Both the position numbers and the translations under genes were made by a program. The notes beneath the pieces were generated by a model. That model did no database searches. It saw only the letters and a program-made list of their open reading frames with translations, and was not told where the DNA came from. Below, one piece after another: positions 1-12,383 of a stretch of DNA of 52,127 nucleotides. Source of the DNA: Candidatus Binataceae bacterium (GTDB taxonomy: Bacteria > Desulfobacterota > Binatia > Binatales > Binataceae); assembly GCA_035500095.1 (NCBI GenBank), contig DATJXN010000119.1, positions 1 to 52,127 of the forward strand. The letters run 5' to 3'. Positions within the stretch are counted from its first letter, which is position 1; the number at the start of each line of letters is the position of its first letter.

Positions 1-156
1 CGCAGCGTCCGCGAACTGCAACGTGCGATTGCGGAGTTTCTCGACACCCACAATCAAAAGCCGCGCCCGTTCGTGTGGACCAAAACCGCCGCCGACATCC
101 TCGCCAGCTTCGCTCATCGAACAGTCCAAACTCATGGCCCGTCACTTATTAAATGA
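1..156 (+). CDS. IS630-family transposase, C-terminal end (partial)
   Basis: Frame 1 is open from the first base and stops at TGA 154-156, giving 51 residues. The segment reads FLDTHNQKPRPFVWTKTAAD followed by ILASF. This is the characteristic end of IS630/Tc1-type DDE transposases, where the PF-W-TK--ADIL motif closes the protein. The catalytic DDE residues lie upstream, outside the window. The native ending normally stops soon after ILA-I; here about 14 further residues follow, so the extreme end may be slightly extended or decayed. No matching inverted repeat can be checked because the left end is missing. It marks the edge of a mobile element immediately before the catabolic cluster. Confidence 0.8.
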   Translation, partial: RSVRELQRAIAEFLDTHNQKPRPFVWTKTAADILASFAHRTVQTHGPSLIK

Positions 157-207
157 ACCATTGGGACAAGACTAGAGAGGGGCTGAGAATATCAAAGGCG
201 CGGCGCC

Positions 208-264
208 AGGATCGGTGAGCAAGGATCGGTGAACGAGGATCGGTGAAGCAATGGAGTCGTTGCG

Positions 265-278
<14 letters not shown>
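208..278 (+). repeat. 14-bp tandem units duplicating the thiolase start
   Basis: Three units of AGGATCGGTGARCR lie at 208-221, 222-235 and 236-250 (the last is one base longer). They are followed directly by two units beginning ATGGAGTCGTTG at 251-264 and 265-278. Both families have the same 14-base period. The second ATG (265) is the start of the thiolase gene. The first ATG (251) is out of frame and would give an 8-residue peptide ending at TGA 275-277. The GGAG at 253-256 inside the first ATG unit sits 8 bases before the true start and can serve as its ribosome binding site. Confidence 0.85.
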
Positions 279-3758
<3,480 letters not shown>

Positions 3759-3820
3759 ACGCCGGAAGTGCCAGGTTCGAATCGCGCCGCACGGGCGCTT
3801 GGGCGTGGGGAGAAGAGTCG

Positions 3821-4699
3821 ATGACTGCTGACTATTCCATCTGGGTCCTTGGCTACGCGCGCACCAAGGTGTCGGGCGATTTCATGGGCGGCTCGCCGAT
3901 CGCCAGCAACACCGGAACCTTCGAAATTCCGATGCTCTATACGCTGGTGGTCTCGGCGCCGGGTGCGCGCGAGCGCCGGGTGATCGCGATTGACACCGGC
4001 TTCGGCGAGAGCGGCTTCTCCTCCGCCGAAGACAAGCTTTCCGGGATGTTCACCGATATCGAATGGCCCGACGCCGTGTTCGGCAAAATCGGCTTTCGTC
4101 CCGAGGACGTGGACACCGTGATCCTGACCCACATGCATGCCGACCACGCGGGTAACGTGGTCGCTTTTCCCAACGCTAAGGTCTATGTCCAGCGCGAAGA
4201 GTACGAGGGATGGACGCGGCTTCGCCGCGGCGAGCTGATCAAGACGGCGGGGCCCGGCTCGTGGGCGGTCTCGTCGATCAACTGGGAGAACTTCGACCGC
4301 TTCGCCGAGGCGATCGCCGCGGGCCGCGTCACGCTGCTCGACGGCGATCGCGAAGTCGCGCCGGGCGTCACCTGCCGGCTGGCCTCGCAATCGCACACCT
4401 TCGGCTCGCAGTGGGTGGAGATCGAAACGGCCTCGGGCCCGCATATCGCGGCGGGCGATTGCGTGTACTGGTACGCGAATCTCGAGAAGATGTGGCCGCC
4501 CGGCTATATCCAGGGAAATCCGTGGAACGTGATGCAGGTGTTCGAGAAGATGAGCGGGATTATCGGCGACAAGCTGCCGCGCGTGGTTCCCGGCCATGAC
4601 ATGGAAGTCTTCAAACGCAACGTCAGCTGGACCGCCGGATTGAATCCGATCGCGGAGCTGCATCTGGCGGCGGGCGAGAAATCGCGCCGCCCGAAGTAA
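3821..4699 (+). CDS. MBL-fold metallo-hydrolase (lactonase-like)
   Basis: A 292-residue metallo-beta-lactamase-fold protein. The zinc motif HMHADH is at residues 104-109 (ILTHMHADHAGN). A further metal histidine lies in SQSHTFGS and an aspartate in GDCVYW, with a C-terminal GHD. The size and the N-acyl-homoserine-lactonase-like layout fit a lactone or ester hydrolase. Standing 62 bases after the dioxygenase pair and on the same strand, it may hydrolyse a lactone or ring-cleavage product from that pathway (inference). Weak ribosome binding site GGGGAGAAGAG about 5 bases before ATG 3821. The specific substrate cannot be read from sequence. Confidence 0.85.
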   Translation: MTADYSIWVLGYARTKVSGDFMGGSPIASNTGTFEIPMLYTLVVSAPGARERRVIAIDTGFGESGFSSAEDKLSGMFTDIEWPDAVFGKIGFRPEDVDTVILTHMHADHAGNVVAFPNAKVYVQREEYEGWTRLRRGELIKTAGPGSWAVSSINWENFDRFAEAIAAGRVTLLDGDREVAPGVTCRLASQSHTFGSQWVEIETASGPHIAAGDCVYWYANLEKMWPPGYIQGNPWNVMQVFEKMSGIIGDKLPRVVPGHDMEVFKRNVSWTAGLNPIAELHLAAGEKSRRPK

Positions 4700-4772
4700 A
4701 CGAATCGAACAGGCTTGGCCGGATCGGTCTCGGACGTTCTCGAACTCAGCACTTCGCGCAGAGCATCGGCGC

Positions 4773-5795
4773 TCAGCGGACCGTCCAGAAAGTGTCGGCG
4801 ATCGCCGACGTTTTTGCCGCGAGCCGCTCGAGGCTGAGTCCCCAGCTCGGCGGCAGGAGCAACATCGAGTTCGCCCGCTTCCACAGCGGCTCGACGAGCT
4901 CGCGCACCTGGTCGGGACTGCCGCAGAGCGCGAAGGTCTTCGCCATCTCGTCCGGAACCAGGGGAGCGGCCTCGGCGCAGGTCATCGACTTCGACGCTTC
5001 CTGGAGCTTGCGCGCCTCCGCGCAGAAGCCGTGGGCTTCGAAGTACGGATGGTACTGGGCAAAGCCCGCATAGAACGCCACGAACGGTTTGGCCTCGTTG
5101 ACCGCGATTTTGGGATCTCGATCGATCGACACCGTGACCCAGGGCTGAAAGTGGATTTTCGACGGGTCGCGCCCCGCGCGCGCTGCGCCGACGGCAAGCG
5201 ACTTCTGCGCCTGACCCAACGACCAAGCGACAGACCACACCGGATGTCCGATGAGCCCGTCGCCCACCTCGCCGGCCAGCTCGCACATCCGCTGGCGCAG
5301 GGCGGCGATCCACACCGGAATCCGCTCGCGCAGCGGCGGCGCGGTCGGCGCGTAGGCGTGAAAATCAAGCTGATAGCATTCGCCCTGCCACGGTTTCATC
5401 GCGCCGGCGCGCGCGCCGTCTTCGACGTGCCGCAGAATCTGCACGACTTCGCGCAATCGCGAAACCGGCCTGTCGTAGGGCATGCCGTAGTAGCCCTTGG
5501 TGAAATGCATCGGGCCGGTGCCGAGGCCCAGGACAAAGCGACCGTGCGAAAGGTGGTCCAGGTCGAGGGCGGCCATCGCCGTCTCGAACGGGCTGCGGAC
5601 GAGCCCGATCGCGATACCGCTCGCCAGCTGAACGCGCCTGGTGACCGTCGCCGCCGCGGCAAGCGGCACGAACGGAGGACCATAGACCTGCGGGACCTCG
5701 ATTCCGGCAAGCCCGCGCTCTTCGAACGCGCGCGCCGCGGCGAGGAAATCGTCGCCACCGCTGAAGAAGAGACTCGCCCAGTATTCTCGTTCCAA
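4773..5795 (-). CDS. LLM-class flavin/F420-dependent oxidoreductase
   Basis: A bacterial-luciferase-like TIM-barrel protein of about 340 residues. Visible family features are the opening ASLFFSGGDDF, the segment LASGIAIGLVRSPFETA, and the typical HGRFVLGLGTGP glycine-rich turn. The C-terminal part ends in the substrate-lid region typical of F420-dependent dehydrogenases and monooxygenases. No ATG is available. TTG at 5795 is chosen because GAGAGG lies about 7 bases upstream; a second TTG at 5834 would add 13 residues with no good ribosome binding site. The gene is convergent with the MBL hydrolase, 73 bases between stops. It may oxidise intermediates of the adjacent pathway (inference). Cofactor (FMN or F420) is not decided by sequence alone. 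Confidence 0.85.
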   Translation of the reverse strand: MEREYWASLFFSGGDDFLAAARAFEERGLAGIEVPQVYGPPFVPLAAAATVTRRVQLASGIAIGLVRSPFETAMAALDLDHLSHGRFVLGLGTGPMHFTKGYYGMPYDRPVSRLREVVQILRHVEDGARAGAMKPWQGECYQLDFHAYAPTAPPLRERIPVWIAALRQRMCELAGEVGDGLIGHPVWSVAWSLGQAQKSLAVGAARAGRDPSKIHFQPWVTVSIDRDPKIAVNEAKPFVAFYAGFAQYHPYFEAHGFCAEARKLQEASKSMTCAEAAPLVPDEMAKTFALCGSPDQVRELVEPLWKRANSMLLLPPSWGLSLERLAAKTSAIADTFWTVR

Positions 5796-5945
5796 AATTC
5801 CGTTCCTCTCATTGCCGGCGGGTATCACCAGCAATCACGCTCATGCAGACGTCGAATTATCGCCGGTTTGACTCGGGCTCCTTCATCATGGGCGATCCTA
5901 GTCTATGCGCGAGCAGGCGCAAGTTGACTCGTGCGGCGTCAGCGG

Positions 5946-6800
5946 TCAGGCGTGCGCGCAAAGTTGGGGTGGATGTGCCGCCCTGAACTCGTTCGCCACG
6001 TCACGCATCGTCCTGAACCTAACGCCGTCGTGGCTTCGAATGTGATCGACCAGCCGCTCGAGCATCAGCAGCCGATGACCACGGCCGATGCATTGCGGAT
6101 GCAGCGTCAGGATGTAGGTGCCCTCGCCAAGGCGGCCGTGGAGATAGTCGAAATCGCCCGCCCAGACCTCGAGGATGCGCGAGGGCGAGGCGATTCCCGG
6201 GTTCACGCCATTGCGGGTCCAGATGTGTTCGAAGGCGACGAAGTCGTCGAGTCCCCAGGTAAACGGCAGTTCAACGACATCGGTCGGGCGGCCGAAGATG
6301 AACGCGCTGTCCTTGGGGGCCTGGTCGCCGACCCTGCAATAGTAGGGCGTGAAGTCGTCGCCCATCATGCTGCTGTCGTAAAGCATCCCGTGGCCGACGA
6401 GCAGTTCGAGCGTGAGCGGCGTAAGCCCGGCGGCGGGCGAGCGGTAACCGACGGGTGTTTGGCCAGTGACCTTTTTCAGCGACGCGATCGCGAGGTCGAA
6501 GTCGCGCCGCTCTTCTTCGGGCGAAGCGAGGCGTTCGTGGCGGTAGCCGTGATGGCCAATCTCGTGACCGGCGGCGGCGATCCGCGCGACGGCGTCGGGA
6601 TAGGTGTCGGCGGTGTGGCCCGGGACGAACCAGGTCGAAGGAATTTTCCAGTCGCGCAGCATGTCGAGCAGCCGTCGTGCGCCGACCAGGCCAAACTCGC
6701 CGCGCGAGATCGCGCTTGGCGAGGTAGCATGGAAGTTGCCTATCCAGACCGAGATCGCGTCGAAATCGAAGGTCAGACAGACGTTGATTTTCTTGGTCAT
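5946..6800 (-). CDS. Polysaccharide deacetylase-family protein (CE4, HpPgdA-like)
   Basis: 284 residues with NodB-homology motifs in order. TFDFD is at residues 10-14 (catalytic base and metal aspartate). The metal histidines are H84 and H88 in GHHGYRH. GYRSPA and a LTLHPQ segment near the C terminus complete the set. Motif spacing resembles the H. pylori PgdA/allantoinase-like branch, whose members include cytosolic cyclic-imidase-type enzymes as well as peptidoglycan deacetylases. There is no signal peptide, so a small-molecule amide substrate is at least as likely as cell wall. The ATG has AGGGAA upstream. The gene stands alone and is divergent from the lipoprotein at 7003. Confidence 0.87.
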   Translation of the reverse strand: MTKKINVCLTFDFDAISVWIGNFHATSPSAISRGEFGLVGARRLLDMLRDWKIPSTWFVPGHTADTYPDAVARIAAAGHEIGHHGYRHERLASPEEERRDFDLAIASLKKVTGQTPVGYRSPAAGLTPLTLELLVGHGMLYDSSMMGDDFTPYYCRVGDQAPKDSAFIFGRPTDVVELPFTWGLDDFVAFEHIWTRNGVNPGIASPSRILEVWAGDFDYLHGRLGEGTYILTLHPQCIGRGHRLLMLERLVDHIRSHDGVRFRTMRDVANEFRAAHPPQLCAHA

Positions 6801-7002
6801 CGGCGTTTCCCTGCGCCATCTCTACTGCGGCGGCGTCGGAAGTGTCCAGCAGACGCGCGCCGGCACGCTGGCGTCGAGCCGGCTCTCGCGTGCGGGTGCG
6901 TGGGCAGCTTGCCAAGCCGCGGAAGCTTTGGATACGCTCTCGTCACATGTCCGGATGCTCAAGGCGCGGCGAAATTCTTTTTTCCAGGAGGCTGAACCTT
7001 CG

Positions 7003-7728
7003 ATGAGCCGAGCGGTTGCCTGGTTGGCAGCTTTCGCGCTGGCGATAGTTTCGCTTGCGGGTTGCAAATCGGCCGATCTCGGATCGGGCACGAATTACTT
7101 TCCGCTGACTCCGAATTCGACCTGGACCTACCAGATATTAGCCAAGAGCCAGGGTACGCAGTATCAGATCACCGACCGCGTGGTCGGCGTGAAGTACGTC
7201 CCCGCGCTGAAACTTACCGGTTTGGTAGTCGATGAGTCGTACAGCATCGCGCGCGGCGGAACCCGCCCGCTGGTGTATTACGCCAAGAATGGGTATATAG
7301 CGCGGCTCTCCGCGCTCGACTACGACGAGAAAACCATCATGGCGCCGTCGTGGGGACGCTCGGAAGAGGCGCAGTTTCTGCCGCTTCAGCTCGCGCCGAA
7401 TCTGGTGTGGACTAACGTCATTTTTCCCTACGGAAATCTTTCGGGATCGTTCGACATCAACCAGAGCCATCGCACCTTCGCCGAGACCAAACAGATCGAA
7501 ACCCCCGCCGGCCGCTTCAGCAACTGTATCCGTATCGAGACCGAAGCGAAGTATGAAGGCGGGATGTACGCGCGCAGGAAGCAGAAGCTTCAGCTTACCT
7601 ATATGGACTGGTACGCACCGAACGTCGGGCTGGTAAAGACGGTCGCGCTCGAAGGCGGACCGGACGGCTCCGAAATGGACAGGGTCGAGCTGGTCAGATT
7701 CAACGTCACGCCGGCACAGGCGCAGTAG
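7003..7728 (+). CDS. Predicted lipoprotein, function unknown
   Basis: 241 residues beginning with a clear lipoprotein signal: positive start, hydrophobic run AFALAIVSLAG, and lipobox LAGC with the cysteine at about residue 21. The mature part is beta-rich. It starts with a segment YFPLTPNSTWTYQ that recurs in many secreted proteins annotated only as hypothetical, and it has a second motif ETPAGRFSNCIRIE typical of the same group. ATG 7003 is chosen for the signal peptide and for CAGGAGG about 10 bases upstream; the longer open frame upstream adds no recognisable sequence. Probably anchored in the outer membrane or facing the periplasm. No enzymatic motif seen. Confidence 0.85.
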   Translation: MSRAVAWLAAFALAIVSLAGCKSADLGSGTNYFPLTPNSTWTYQILAKSQGTQYQITDRVVGVKYVPALKLTGLVVDESYSIARGGTRPLVYYAKNGYIARLSALDYDEKTIMAPSWGRSEEAQFLPLQLAPNLVWTNVIFPYGNLSGSFDINQSHRTFAETKQIETPAGRFSNCIRIETEAKYEGGMYARRKQKLQLTYMDWYAPNVGLVKTVALEGGPDGSEMDRVELVRFNVTPAQAQ

Positions 7729-7916
7729 GACGTCTGCGCTGAAGCGGGTTGGCCCGGGGCACACGCTGGAGCGCGCCGTCCCGATATCTCGAAATATCAA
7801 GGGCTGAAGAACCGCAGCGCCGGACGCGTTGCGTGCGAGGAGATCCTTTCCGCGCTACGCGGGCGAGTCGGAGATTCAGTCACACAAGGAATACACCCTG
7901 AAAGGGAGGACCCGAA

Positions 7917-8738
7917 ATGCCCAAAATCAAGACCAAAGACAATACAGAAATTTTTTTCAAAGATTGGGGCAGTGGTCCGGTCGTAACCTTCGCCCATGGT
8001 TGGCCGCTTTGCGCCGATGCGTGGGACCCGCAAATGCTTTTTCTCGTCCAGCGCGGTTACCGCTGCATCGCACATGATCGCCGCGGACATGGACGATCCT
8101 CCCAAAGCGCCACGGGCAACGATATGGATACGTACGCGGACGATTTCGCCGCAATCATGGAGACCCTCGATCTCAAGGACGCAACTCTTGTCGGTCATTC
8201 GACCGGAGGCGGCGAAGTCGCTCGTTACATTGGGAGGCACGGCAGCAAACGAGTGGCAAAAGCCGTACTGCTCTCCGCGGTTCCTCCGCTTATGCTGAAG
8301 ACCGCCGCGAATCCGGAGGGATTGCCGATGGAAGTATTCGATAAACTTCGCGCTGACCTTGCCGCGGACCGCTCTCAGTTTTACAAGGACCTGGCCGTTC
8401 CGTTCTATGGCGCCGACCGGCCCGGAGCCAAAGTCTCTCAAGGAGTTTTGGATTCTTTTTGGCTTTGGAGCATGCAATGCGGCCTGTTGAGCGCTTACGA
8501 GTGCATCAAACAATTCTCCGAGACCGATTTCACCGCCGACCTTGAGAAATTCGACGTTCCGACGCTGGTCCTGCATGGCGAGGGAGATCAGATAGTGCCC
8601 GTAAAGGACTCGGGGCAGAAGACGGCGCGTCTCGTGAAAGACGCAAAGGCTATCTATTATCCGGGAGCGCCGCATGGCATGTTCGCGACGCATCAAGACA
8701 AGGTGAACGCGGACCTTTTGGCGTTTCTGAAATCGTAG
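7917..8738 (+). CDS. Alpha/beta hydrolase, non-haem chloroperoxidase-like
   Basis: 273 residues with a full serine-hydrolase set. The oxyanion region is [13 protein letters not shown], the nucleophile S95 lies in GHSTGG, the acid in HGEGDQIVP and the histidine in GAPHGM. The arrangement DRRGHGRS followed by the lid region matches cofactor-free haloperoxidase/esterase (chloroperoxidase) enzymes, which act as esterases or perhydrolases. AAAGGGAGGA lies directly before the start. Two 60-base lines counted inside the gene give about 57% and 53% GC, clearly below the neighbouring genes. This family is frequently transferred, so recent acquisition is plausible. It stands alone. Confidence 0.9.
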   Translation: MPKIKTKDNTEIFFKDWGSGPVVTFAHGWPLCADAWDPQMLFLVQRGYRCIAHDRRGHGRSSQSATGNDMDTYADDFAAIMETLDLKDATLVGHSTGGGEVARYIGRHGSKRVAKAVLLSAVPPLMLKTAANPEGLPMEVFDKLRADLAADRSQFYKDLAVPFYGADRPGAKVSQGVLDSFWLWSMQCGLLSAYECIKQFSETDFTADLEKFDVPTLVLHGEGDQIVPVKDSGQKTARLVKDAKAIYYPGAPHGMFATHQDKVNADLLAFLKS

Positions 8739-8859
8739 CTTGTGAAGTGAGACTCTGCAGACTGATCGTCACCTCGGCCGAGGCCCATGCGCACCGGAAC
8801 GCTCCGCGCGCCGCAAGGGCTTTACGCCCGCGCGTTCCGTCGCAAGGGGGAGCGGGGCG

Positions 8860-9429
8860 TTATGGCGTGGGTGGCTGGCCTGTAGCCGCGGTGCTGGGAC
8901 CCGAGGTGTAATCGATCGCTATCCCGTTGATGTAGTAGCCGGTGTGTCCTTCCTCGCCGACCTTCGGCCGGTATTGCATCTTGTTGACGTAATCGCCGGC
9001 CTGGTTGGGACTGCGGTTGGCCGCGGTGACCGCGGTTTCGCTCTCGTTAGGAGTGAAGGTGTAGAGATGCAAGTCGGCGTCCTGCTTCTTGTCGCCGAGA
9101 ATCAGGAGCGCCTGGGCGCCGGTCCCGCATGCCTTGCGCTTCAGCTCCGGCAGCACGGCGGCCGGGTCTTCGTTGATGTCAGCCCAGGCTTCGACGATCG
9201 CGATCTGCTGGTAACCGACCGTCGGCTCGGCGGTGAGCACCGGCATATTGCAGTCAGGCGGTTTGGCGGGATGCATCGTGGGTGCGACCTGCGTGACCAT
9301 CACCTGGGTCGGACGTCTGGAGTCGAAGCATCCGGCCGCCGCGCCGGAAAAAGCTGCAAGCAGGGCAGCGCCGGCGAGCGCCGAGCCCCCGCGTGTGGAT
9401 TTCCCCGCCACTCTCATCGCGGAACGCAT
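8860..9429 (-). CDS. Small predicted lipoprotein
   Basis: 189 residues. A basic N terminus and hydrophobic segment [15 protein letters not shown] lead to a lipobox-like AAGC (cysteine near residue 34), so the mature protein is probably lipidated. The mature region has a conserved-looking stretch [13 protein letters not shown] and [14 protein letters not shown] but no family that I recognise. It resembles small outer-membrane-associated proteins of unknown function. A second ATG at 9417 has a better-spaced AGGA and would shorten the protein by four residues. It is divergent from the low-complexity protein at 9541, sharing a 111-base upstream region. Confidence 0.75.
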   Translation of the reverse strand: MRSAMRVAGKSTRGGSALAGAALLAAFSGAAAGCFDSRRPTQVMVTQVAPTMHPAKPPDCNMPVLTAEPTVGYQQIAIVEAWADINEDPAAVLPELKRKACGTGAQALLILGDKKQDADLHLYTFTPNESETAVTAANRSPNQAGDYVNKMQYRPKVGEEGHTGYYINGIAIDYTSGPSTAATGQPPTP

Positions 9430-9540
9430 CCTTCGCGTCGAAGGTTAGCACGGTGCGCGCCGGCCGACCAAGTTCGGGCGATTCGACGGGCGAATCCGGG
9501 ACGGATTTGGGCCCTGTTTGCGAAATCGGCGCGCGGGAAT

Positions 9541-10503
9541 ATGATCGATTGCGTGACACGGATCGCCCAGATCGCCGCAGTGATCCTGTGCTGGCTCGGT
9601 GCGATATCGATGTCGGCGTGCATGACCGTGCCCGCTTCGAGCAGCTCGTCGATGCGTGGCTTTACATTCGGGTCGGGGACGCCGCCGACGAGTTTCTCCT
9701 CCACCAGCGGCTATTCCTCCAACGGCTCCGCCTCGAACGGTTACAGTTCCGCCAGTGCGAGCGCCAGTTCGAATGACCCGTCCGACGCGGGCGCGGTCCC
9801 GCCCGGATACTCCAACAACGCCGGCCAGAGCAGTTCGCTCACGACCTACCTGCAAAGCCATCGCCTGCCGCTCGTCGGCGCACAGGTGCTGAAGAACGAC
9901 AGCGGCGATCAGCAGGTCATTCTTTACGGCTTCGTGGCGAGCGACTTCGGCAAGCAGGACGCGGCCGACAAGGCGCGTCAGTATCTGCACAACCCCAACG
10001 TCCCGGTAGTCAACCGGATCGCCGTGCGGCCCGAGCTCGCCTCCGGCGCCAGCGGCTCTTCGTCGTCGGCCCCGTCGAGCGGCGGCTACGGTGCGGCCGG
10101 ATCTTCGTCCTCGCCATCCGGATCGGCGGGCGCGTCGGCGGGCGGCGATCTCGGCAACATCCAGAGCTATCAGCAACAGCAGCAGCAGGCGCAACAGCAG
10201 CAGCAATACATACAGAACGGGATGCCGAGTGCGAGCGGGCTGAGCGCGATCGTCCCGCTTATCGGGATGATGGGATTGCTGAGCATGGGGAGCGGCGGCT
10301 TCGGGACGGGCGGTGGCAGCTACGGCTACAGCTACCCGCCCACCTACGGTTCGCCTTACGGCGCGGCGCCATATGGATCGCCGTACGGCTCGCCCTATGG
10401 CTCCCCGTATGGCGCGTCGCCGTATGGATACGGCAGCCCCTACGGCGCGTCGCCTTACGGACCGTCCTACGGATATCCCGGCACCCCGCGAAGCTTTCCC
10501 TGA
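9541..10503 (+). CDS. Secreted low-complexity Ser/Gln/SPYG-repeat protein with BON-like core
   Basis: 320 residues starting at ATG 9541. The N-terminal hydrophobic segment ends in SMSAC, a possible lipobox. A Ser/Gly/Asn-rich linker follows, then a folded core of about 65 residues ([18 protein letters not shown] to RIAVRPEL). Its pattern of V-L-G-V, K--A and N-I-V resembles a BON-type domain. After a second Ser/Gly linker comes a near-continuous glutamine run with one Ala, a hydrophobic stretch ([16 protein letters not shown]), and a C-terminal third made of [10 protein letters not shown] repeats. This is probably an envelope or surface protein whose repeats may be adhesive or structural (inference). 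Function unknown; the open frame upstream of 9541 lacks the signal sequence. Confidence 0.75.
   Translation: MIDCVTRIAQIAAVILCWLGAISMSACMTVPASSSSSMRGFTFGSGTPPTSFSSTSGYSSNGSASNGYSSASASASSNDPSDAGAVPPGYSNNAGQSSSLTTYLQSHRLPLVGAQVLKNDSGDQQVILYGFVASDFGKQDAADKARQYLHNPNVPVVNRIAVRPELASGASGSSSSAPSSGGYGAAGSSSSPSGSAGASAGGDLGNIQSYQQQQQQAQQQQQYIQNGMPSASGLSAIVPLIGMMGLLSMGSGGFGTGGGSYGYSYPPTYGSPYGAAPYGSPYGSPYGSPYGASPYGYGSPYGASPYGPSYGYPGTPRSFP
10330..10490 (+). repeat. Short in-frame SPYG-coding repeats
   Basis: The 3' third of the low-complexity gene is built from short near-repeats of the type TCGCCNTAYGG with small spacers. They encode [10 protein letters not shown] and APYG units about ten times. Unit length varies (9, 12 and 15 bases) and stays in multiples of three, so expansion and contraction keep the frame. 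Third positions differ between copies, so this is an older array under protein-level selection rather than a fresh slippage tract. Confidence 0.75.
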
Positions 10504-10529
10504 GCGCGGCCTTCGGTACCGTCGCCGAT

Positions 10530-11687
10530 TCAGCTCAGCTCGCGAAAAAACGCTCCGATGTCTTCGGCTAGCAGCGCCGGCTCTTCCATCGCGGCGAAAT
10601 GACCGCCCGACGGCATCTCCGTCCAGCGCACGATGTTGTAGGCGCGCTCCGCCCAGCTGCGCGGCGGGCGCATCAGTTCGGCGGGAAAATTGGCGACCGC
10701 GGTCGGCGTCTCGATTCGGGTGTCGGGCTTGAGACGCCAGGCATGATGGCGTGCCTCGTAGTAGAGCCGCGTCGATGAGTTTATCGTTTCCGTCACCCAG
10801 TAAATCATCACGTTGGTCAGCAACTGGTCCTTGCTGAAGCGGCGTTCGACGTCGCCGCGGCAGTCGCTCCAGGTGCGGAACTTCTCGACGATCCACGCCG
10901 CCAGACCGGCCGGCGAATCGTTGAGCGCGTAGGCGAGCGTCTGCGGCTTGGTGCCCTGGATCCACTGGTAACCGGTCTCGTCGCGGCGAAAGCGCTCGAG
11001 GTCGCCGAGAAAGACCTTTTCGGCGTCGTTCAGCTCCGCCGGCCGGCGTCCCTCGGCCGCTCCCACCGCGACCATGTTGATATGGATTCCATAAAGCTGA
11101 TCGCGATAGACCTCGCCCAGGCGCGAGGTGATGGCCGCGCCCCAGTCGCCGCCCTGCGCGCCGAAGCGATCGTAGCCGAGCACCTCGTGCATCAGCTTGA
11201 ACATGATGTCAGCCATCGCCTGGATGTTCATCGCGCGCGTGCGCGGATGGGCCGAAAAGCCGTAGCCCGGAAGCGACGGGGCCACCACCGTGAACGAGTC
11301 GCGCGCGTCGCCGCCGTGCGCCGCCGGATCGGTCAGCAGCGGAATCAGCTCCATGAATTCGTACACCGACCCCGGCCATCCGTGCAGCAGCAGGAGCGGC
11401 TTCGGATTGGGGCCGCGGCCGCGCTCGTGGATGAAGTGCAGGTCCTCGCCGCCGGCAGCGGCGCGGAAGTGCGCGAAACGATTCAGCGCCCGCTCCTGCG
11501 CGCGCCAGTCGTAGCGCGTGCGCCAGTAGTCGATAAGCTCGCGCAGGTAGGCGAGGTTGGTGCCGTAGTCCCACGCCGAGCCCGGGATCTCGCCGGGCAG
11601 CCGCGTGCGCTCAAGGCGCGCGCGAAGGTCGCCCAGGACTTCGTCGGACACCTCAATCTTGAACGGTTCGATTTTGCCTTGCGCCAT
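10530..11687 (-). CDS. Epoxide hydrolase (EHN-domain, microsomal/juvenile-hormone type)
   Basis: 385 residues. The N-terminal epoxide-hydrolase domain (residues about 6-110) is followed by an alpha/beta-hydrolase core. The oxyanion motif is HGWPGS, the nucleophile D181 lies in QGGDWG and the general-base histidine in PSGGHFAAMEEP. The EHN domain and the aspartate nucleophile separate it from serine esterases and place it with microsomal-type epoxide hydrolases that turn epoxides into diols. It stands alone on the minus strand and ends 26 bases from the end of the low-complexity gene. It could detoxify epoxides from oxygenases such as the PaaA-like protein or LLM enzymes (inference). Confidence 0.92.
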   Translation of the reverse strand: MAQGKIEPFKIEVSDEVLGDLRARLERTRLPGEIPGSAWDYGTNLAYLRELIDYWRTRYDWRAQERALNRFAHFRAAAGGEDLHFIHERGRGPNPKPLLLLHGWPGSVYEFMELIPLLTDPAAHGGDARDSFTVVAPSLPGYGFSAHPRTRAMNIQAMADIMFKLMHEVLGYDRFGAQGGDWGAAITSRLGEVYRDQLYGIHINMVAVGAAEGRRPAELNDAEKVFLGDLERFRRDETGYQWIQGTKPQTLAYALNDSPAGLAAWIVEKFRTWSDCRGDVERRFSKDQLLTNVMIYWVTETINSSTRLYYEARHHAWRLKPDTRIETPTAVANFPAELMRPPRSWAERAYNIVRWTEMPSGGHFAAMEEPALLAEDIGAFFRELS

Positions 11688-11781
11688 GTCCCGCGCATCC
11701 TCCCCGAAAACGCAGCCACCTATAAGCCGGCGGACTGGGTTGGCCGCGATCGCTTCGCGGTCTGCTTCGGCGCGATCGCGT

Positions 11782-12213
11782 TTACTTCGAGGCGATCGCT
11801 TCCTTGACCAGCTGGCTCGCCACCCGTCCGTCGAGCTGCGCGCCGAAGCGATCCTTGAGCGCCTTCATCAGCGGTCCCATCTGTTTGACCCCGGCCGCCA
11901 CCTGCTCCGCGATCGCCGCGCGCAACTCGTTCTCGTCGAGCGCCGCCGGCAGGTAGGAGTCGAGCACGCGCGCCTCTTCCTCGTTCTGCGCCACCAGGTC
12001 GGCGCGCCCGCCGCGGCGCGCGAAATCCAGCGCCTCGTCCCGCCGCGCCCGCTCGCGCTTGATGATCTGAACGATCTCAGCCTCGTTGGCTTCGCGCCGC
12101 ACGTCCTTTTCGACTCGCGTGATCTCGGCGAGCACGCCGCGCAGCGTCATCGTGCGCAGTTTGTCGGCGCTCTTCATCGACGCCTTGAGGTCATCCTGCA
12201 GCTTCTGTTTCAC
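11782..12213 (-). CDS. yqeY: GatB/YqeY domain-containing protein
   Basis: 143 residues, the normal YqeY length of about 148. The N-terminal helix VKQKLQDDLKASMKSADKLR is the standard beginning, followed by LRGVLAEI and IIKRERARRDEALDFA. The C-terminal half is the GatB-type tail region (MGPLMKALKDRFGAQLDGR). The open frame continues upstream to 12411 but would overlap the divergent methyltransferase. GTG 12213 is chosen because the protein start aligns with the family and GGAGAG lies 6 bases before it. YqeY proteins resemble the tail of the glutamyl-tRNA amidotransferase B subunit; the cellular role is not settled. Divergent from the methyltransferase. Confidence 0.9.
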   Translation of the reverse strand: MKQKLQDDLKASMKSADKLRTMTLRGVLAEITRVEKDVRREANEAEIVQIIKRERARRDEALDFARRGGRADLVAQNEEEARVLDSYLPAALDENELRAAIAEQVAAGVKQMGPLMKALKDRFGAQLDGRVASQLVKEAIASK

Positions 12214-12326
12214 CTCGGTCTCTCCGCGCGGCCCTGGCGGCGGGCTCGATCGCCGGCGTAGCGGCGCAATCGGCGCTCTCTTTGAACTATATATATGTTG
12301 ATTAGCGTCCAGCCGCGTCCCCACTG

Positions 12327-12332
12327 TATAAT
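12327..12332 (+). promoter_or_regulatory. Candidate -10 element for the methyltransferase gene
   Basis: A perfect TATAAT lies 52 bases before the ATG at 12384, in the only AT-rich stretch of the divergent intergenic region (12214-12383). No good -35 sits at 16-19 bases; the nearest, TTGATT at 12298-12303, is 23 bases away. The alternating AT tract just upstream (12289-12296) could serve the divergent yqeY. Prediction only. Confidence 0.4.
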
Positions 12333-12383
12333 CGGCGCAGCGAGCCGGAAAGCCGCGCGGAATCCCGTCCGAGGAGCGCTCCG

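Noticed and set aside
3760..3800. GGTTCGAATC that looks like a tRNA T-arm
   Set aside because: Flanking bases do not pair to a T stem, no acceptor or anticodon arms are visible upstream, and the site follows a dioxygenase gene directly.
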